From Pseudomonadota bacterium (GTDB lineage Bacteria; Pseudomonadota; Gammaproteobacteria; Burkholderiales; SG8-39): DNA of 7,461 nt. Below, piece after piece: positions 6,928-7,461 of the stretch. Made by a program: the position numbers and the translations under genes. The notes beneath the pieces were generated by a model. It was not told where the DNA came from, made no database searches, and worked only from the letters and a program-made list of their open reading frames with translations. Position 1 is the stretch's first letter; each line of letters starts with the position of its first letter. The stretch lies in assembly GCA_021848555.1 (NCBI GenBank), contig JAJZUN010000122.1:1-7461 (forward strand), written 5' to 3'.

Positions 6928-7461
6928 ATGACGCCTGCATTGTCCATGACCGCTACTTCCGCCGTGCCGCGCAAGCCCCGGCTCATCGCGCTGGCCGTAC
7001 TGCTGCTGGCGATTTGTGCGCTGCCGTTCCTGGTGACCAACTACCACACGTTCCAGCTGACCATGGTGCTGGTGTACGCGATCGCGCTGCTCGGGCTCAA
7101 TATCCTGACCGGCTACAACGGGCAGATATCGCTCGGCCATGGCGCGTTTTACGCGATCGGCGCCTATGTCGCCGCGATCCTGATGGACAAGTGGGGCGTG
7201 CCTTATTGGGCGACCGTGCCGGTGGCCGGCCTGGTCTGCCTCGCGGCCGGATTCCTGTTCGGCCTGCCGGCTCTGCGCCTGGAGGGGCTGTATCTCGCCC
7301 TGGCCACATTCGCCCTTGGCGTATCGATGCCGCAACTGCTCAAGTACAAGCACCTGGAATACTGGACCGGCTGGGTGCAGGGCATCGTCATCATGAAGCC
7401 GGACCCGCCCTTCGGCTTGCCGATCAACCAGGACCAGTGGCTGTACTATTTCACGCTCGCG
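6928..7461 (+). CDS. livM: HAAT-family ABC transporter permease LivM, 3'-truncated by window edge
   Basis: The second permease subunit, expected to pair with LivH. The frame stays open from ATG 6928 to the last base, giving 178 residues; the C-terminal part lies outside the window. Hydrophobic segments are at about 19-37, 43-61, 73-86, 94-114 and 120-134. The LivM hallmark LTGYNGQISLGHGAFYAIGAY (60-80) is complete, and the LRLEGLYLALATFALG block (116-131) follows. Further on, YWTGWVQGI (145-153) stands where many LivM proteins have a TGG motif; W149 replaces the second glycine. The ATG at 6928 has AGGG at 6915-6918 nine bases upstream; the ATG at 6946 (Met7) is an alternative. The ATG at 6920, overlapping the livH stop, is closed after three codons. 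No substrate-binding protein gene has appeared by the window end; it may lie downstream. Confidence 0.94.
   Translation, partial: MTPALSMTATSAVPRKPRLIALAVLLLAICALPFLVTNYHTFQLTMVLVYAIALLGLNILTGYNGQISLGHGAFYAIGAYVAAILMDKWGVPYWATVPVAGLVCLAAGFLFGLPALRLEGLYLALATFALGVSMPQLLKYKHLEYWTGWVQGIVIMKPDPPFGLPINQDQWLYYFTLA

Overview
The window is GC-rich, densely coding DNA. The best guess is a betaproteobacterial (or related GC-rich proteobacterial) chromosome. This rests on the strong G/C preference at third codon positions, the short intergenic gaps and the family types present (a YeaE-like aldo/keto reductase, a YcbL-like glyoxalase II, a proteobacterial PEP carboxylase and a Liv/HAAT transporter). The genus cannot be named from this sequence. 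All supported genes lie on the + strand.

Left part (1-4307): the 3' portion of an aldo/keto reductase gene (start lies before the window), a metallo-beta-lactamase-fold hydrolase of the glyoxalase II/YcbL type (846-1496), and a full-length phosphoenolpyruvate carboxylase gene, ppc (1548-4307). Gaps are 87 and 51 bases. The first two resemble families with roles in methylglyoxal/aldehyde handling. PEP carboxylase replenishes oxaloacetate for the citric acid cycle and keeps every residue expected for catalysis and for aspartate feedback inhibition.

Middle (4308-4528): a 221-base gap with locally AT-richer sequence. It ends in a strong AGGAGG ribosome binding site and probably carries the promoter of the next operon.

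Right part (4529-7461): a tightly packed branched-chain amino acid type (HAAT) ABC transporter operon in the order livG-livF-livH-livM. livG and livF overlap by one base, and the gaps before livH and livM are 14 and 4 bases. livM runs off the right edge. No periplasmic substrate-binding protein is in the window, so the substrate cannot be assigned and leucine-type transport is only the family default. The two ATPases and two permeases would form one inner-membrane importer.

I found no mobile element, RNA gene, CRISPR array or clearly novel system. The window reads as ordinary housekeeping and transport DNA. The points most worth a second look are the asymmetric ATPase sites predicted for the LivG/LivF pair, the reductase/glyoxalase neighbourhood, the livG leader, an unusual tryptophan in LivM and an 18-base perfect palindrome inside ppc.
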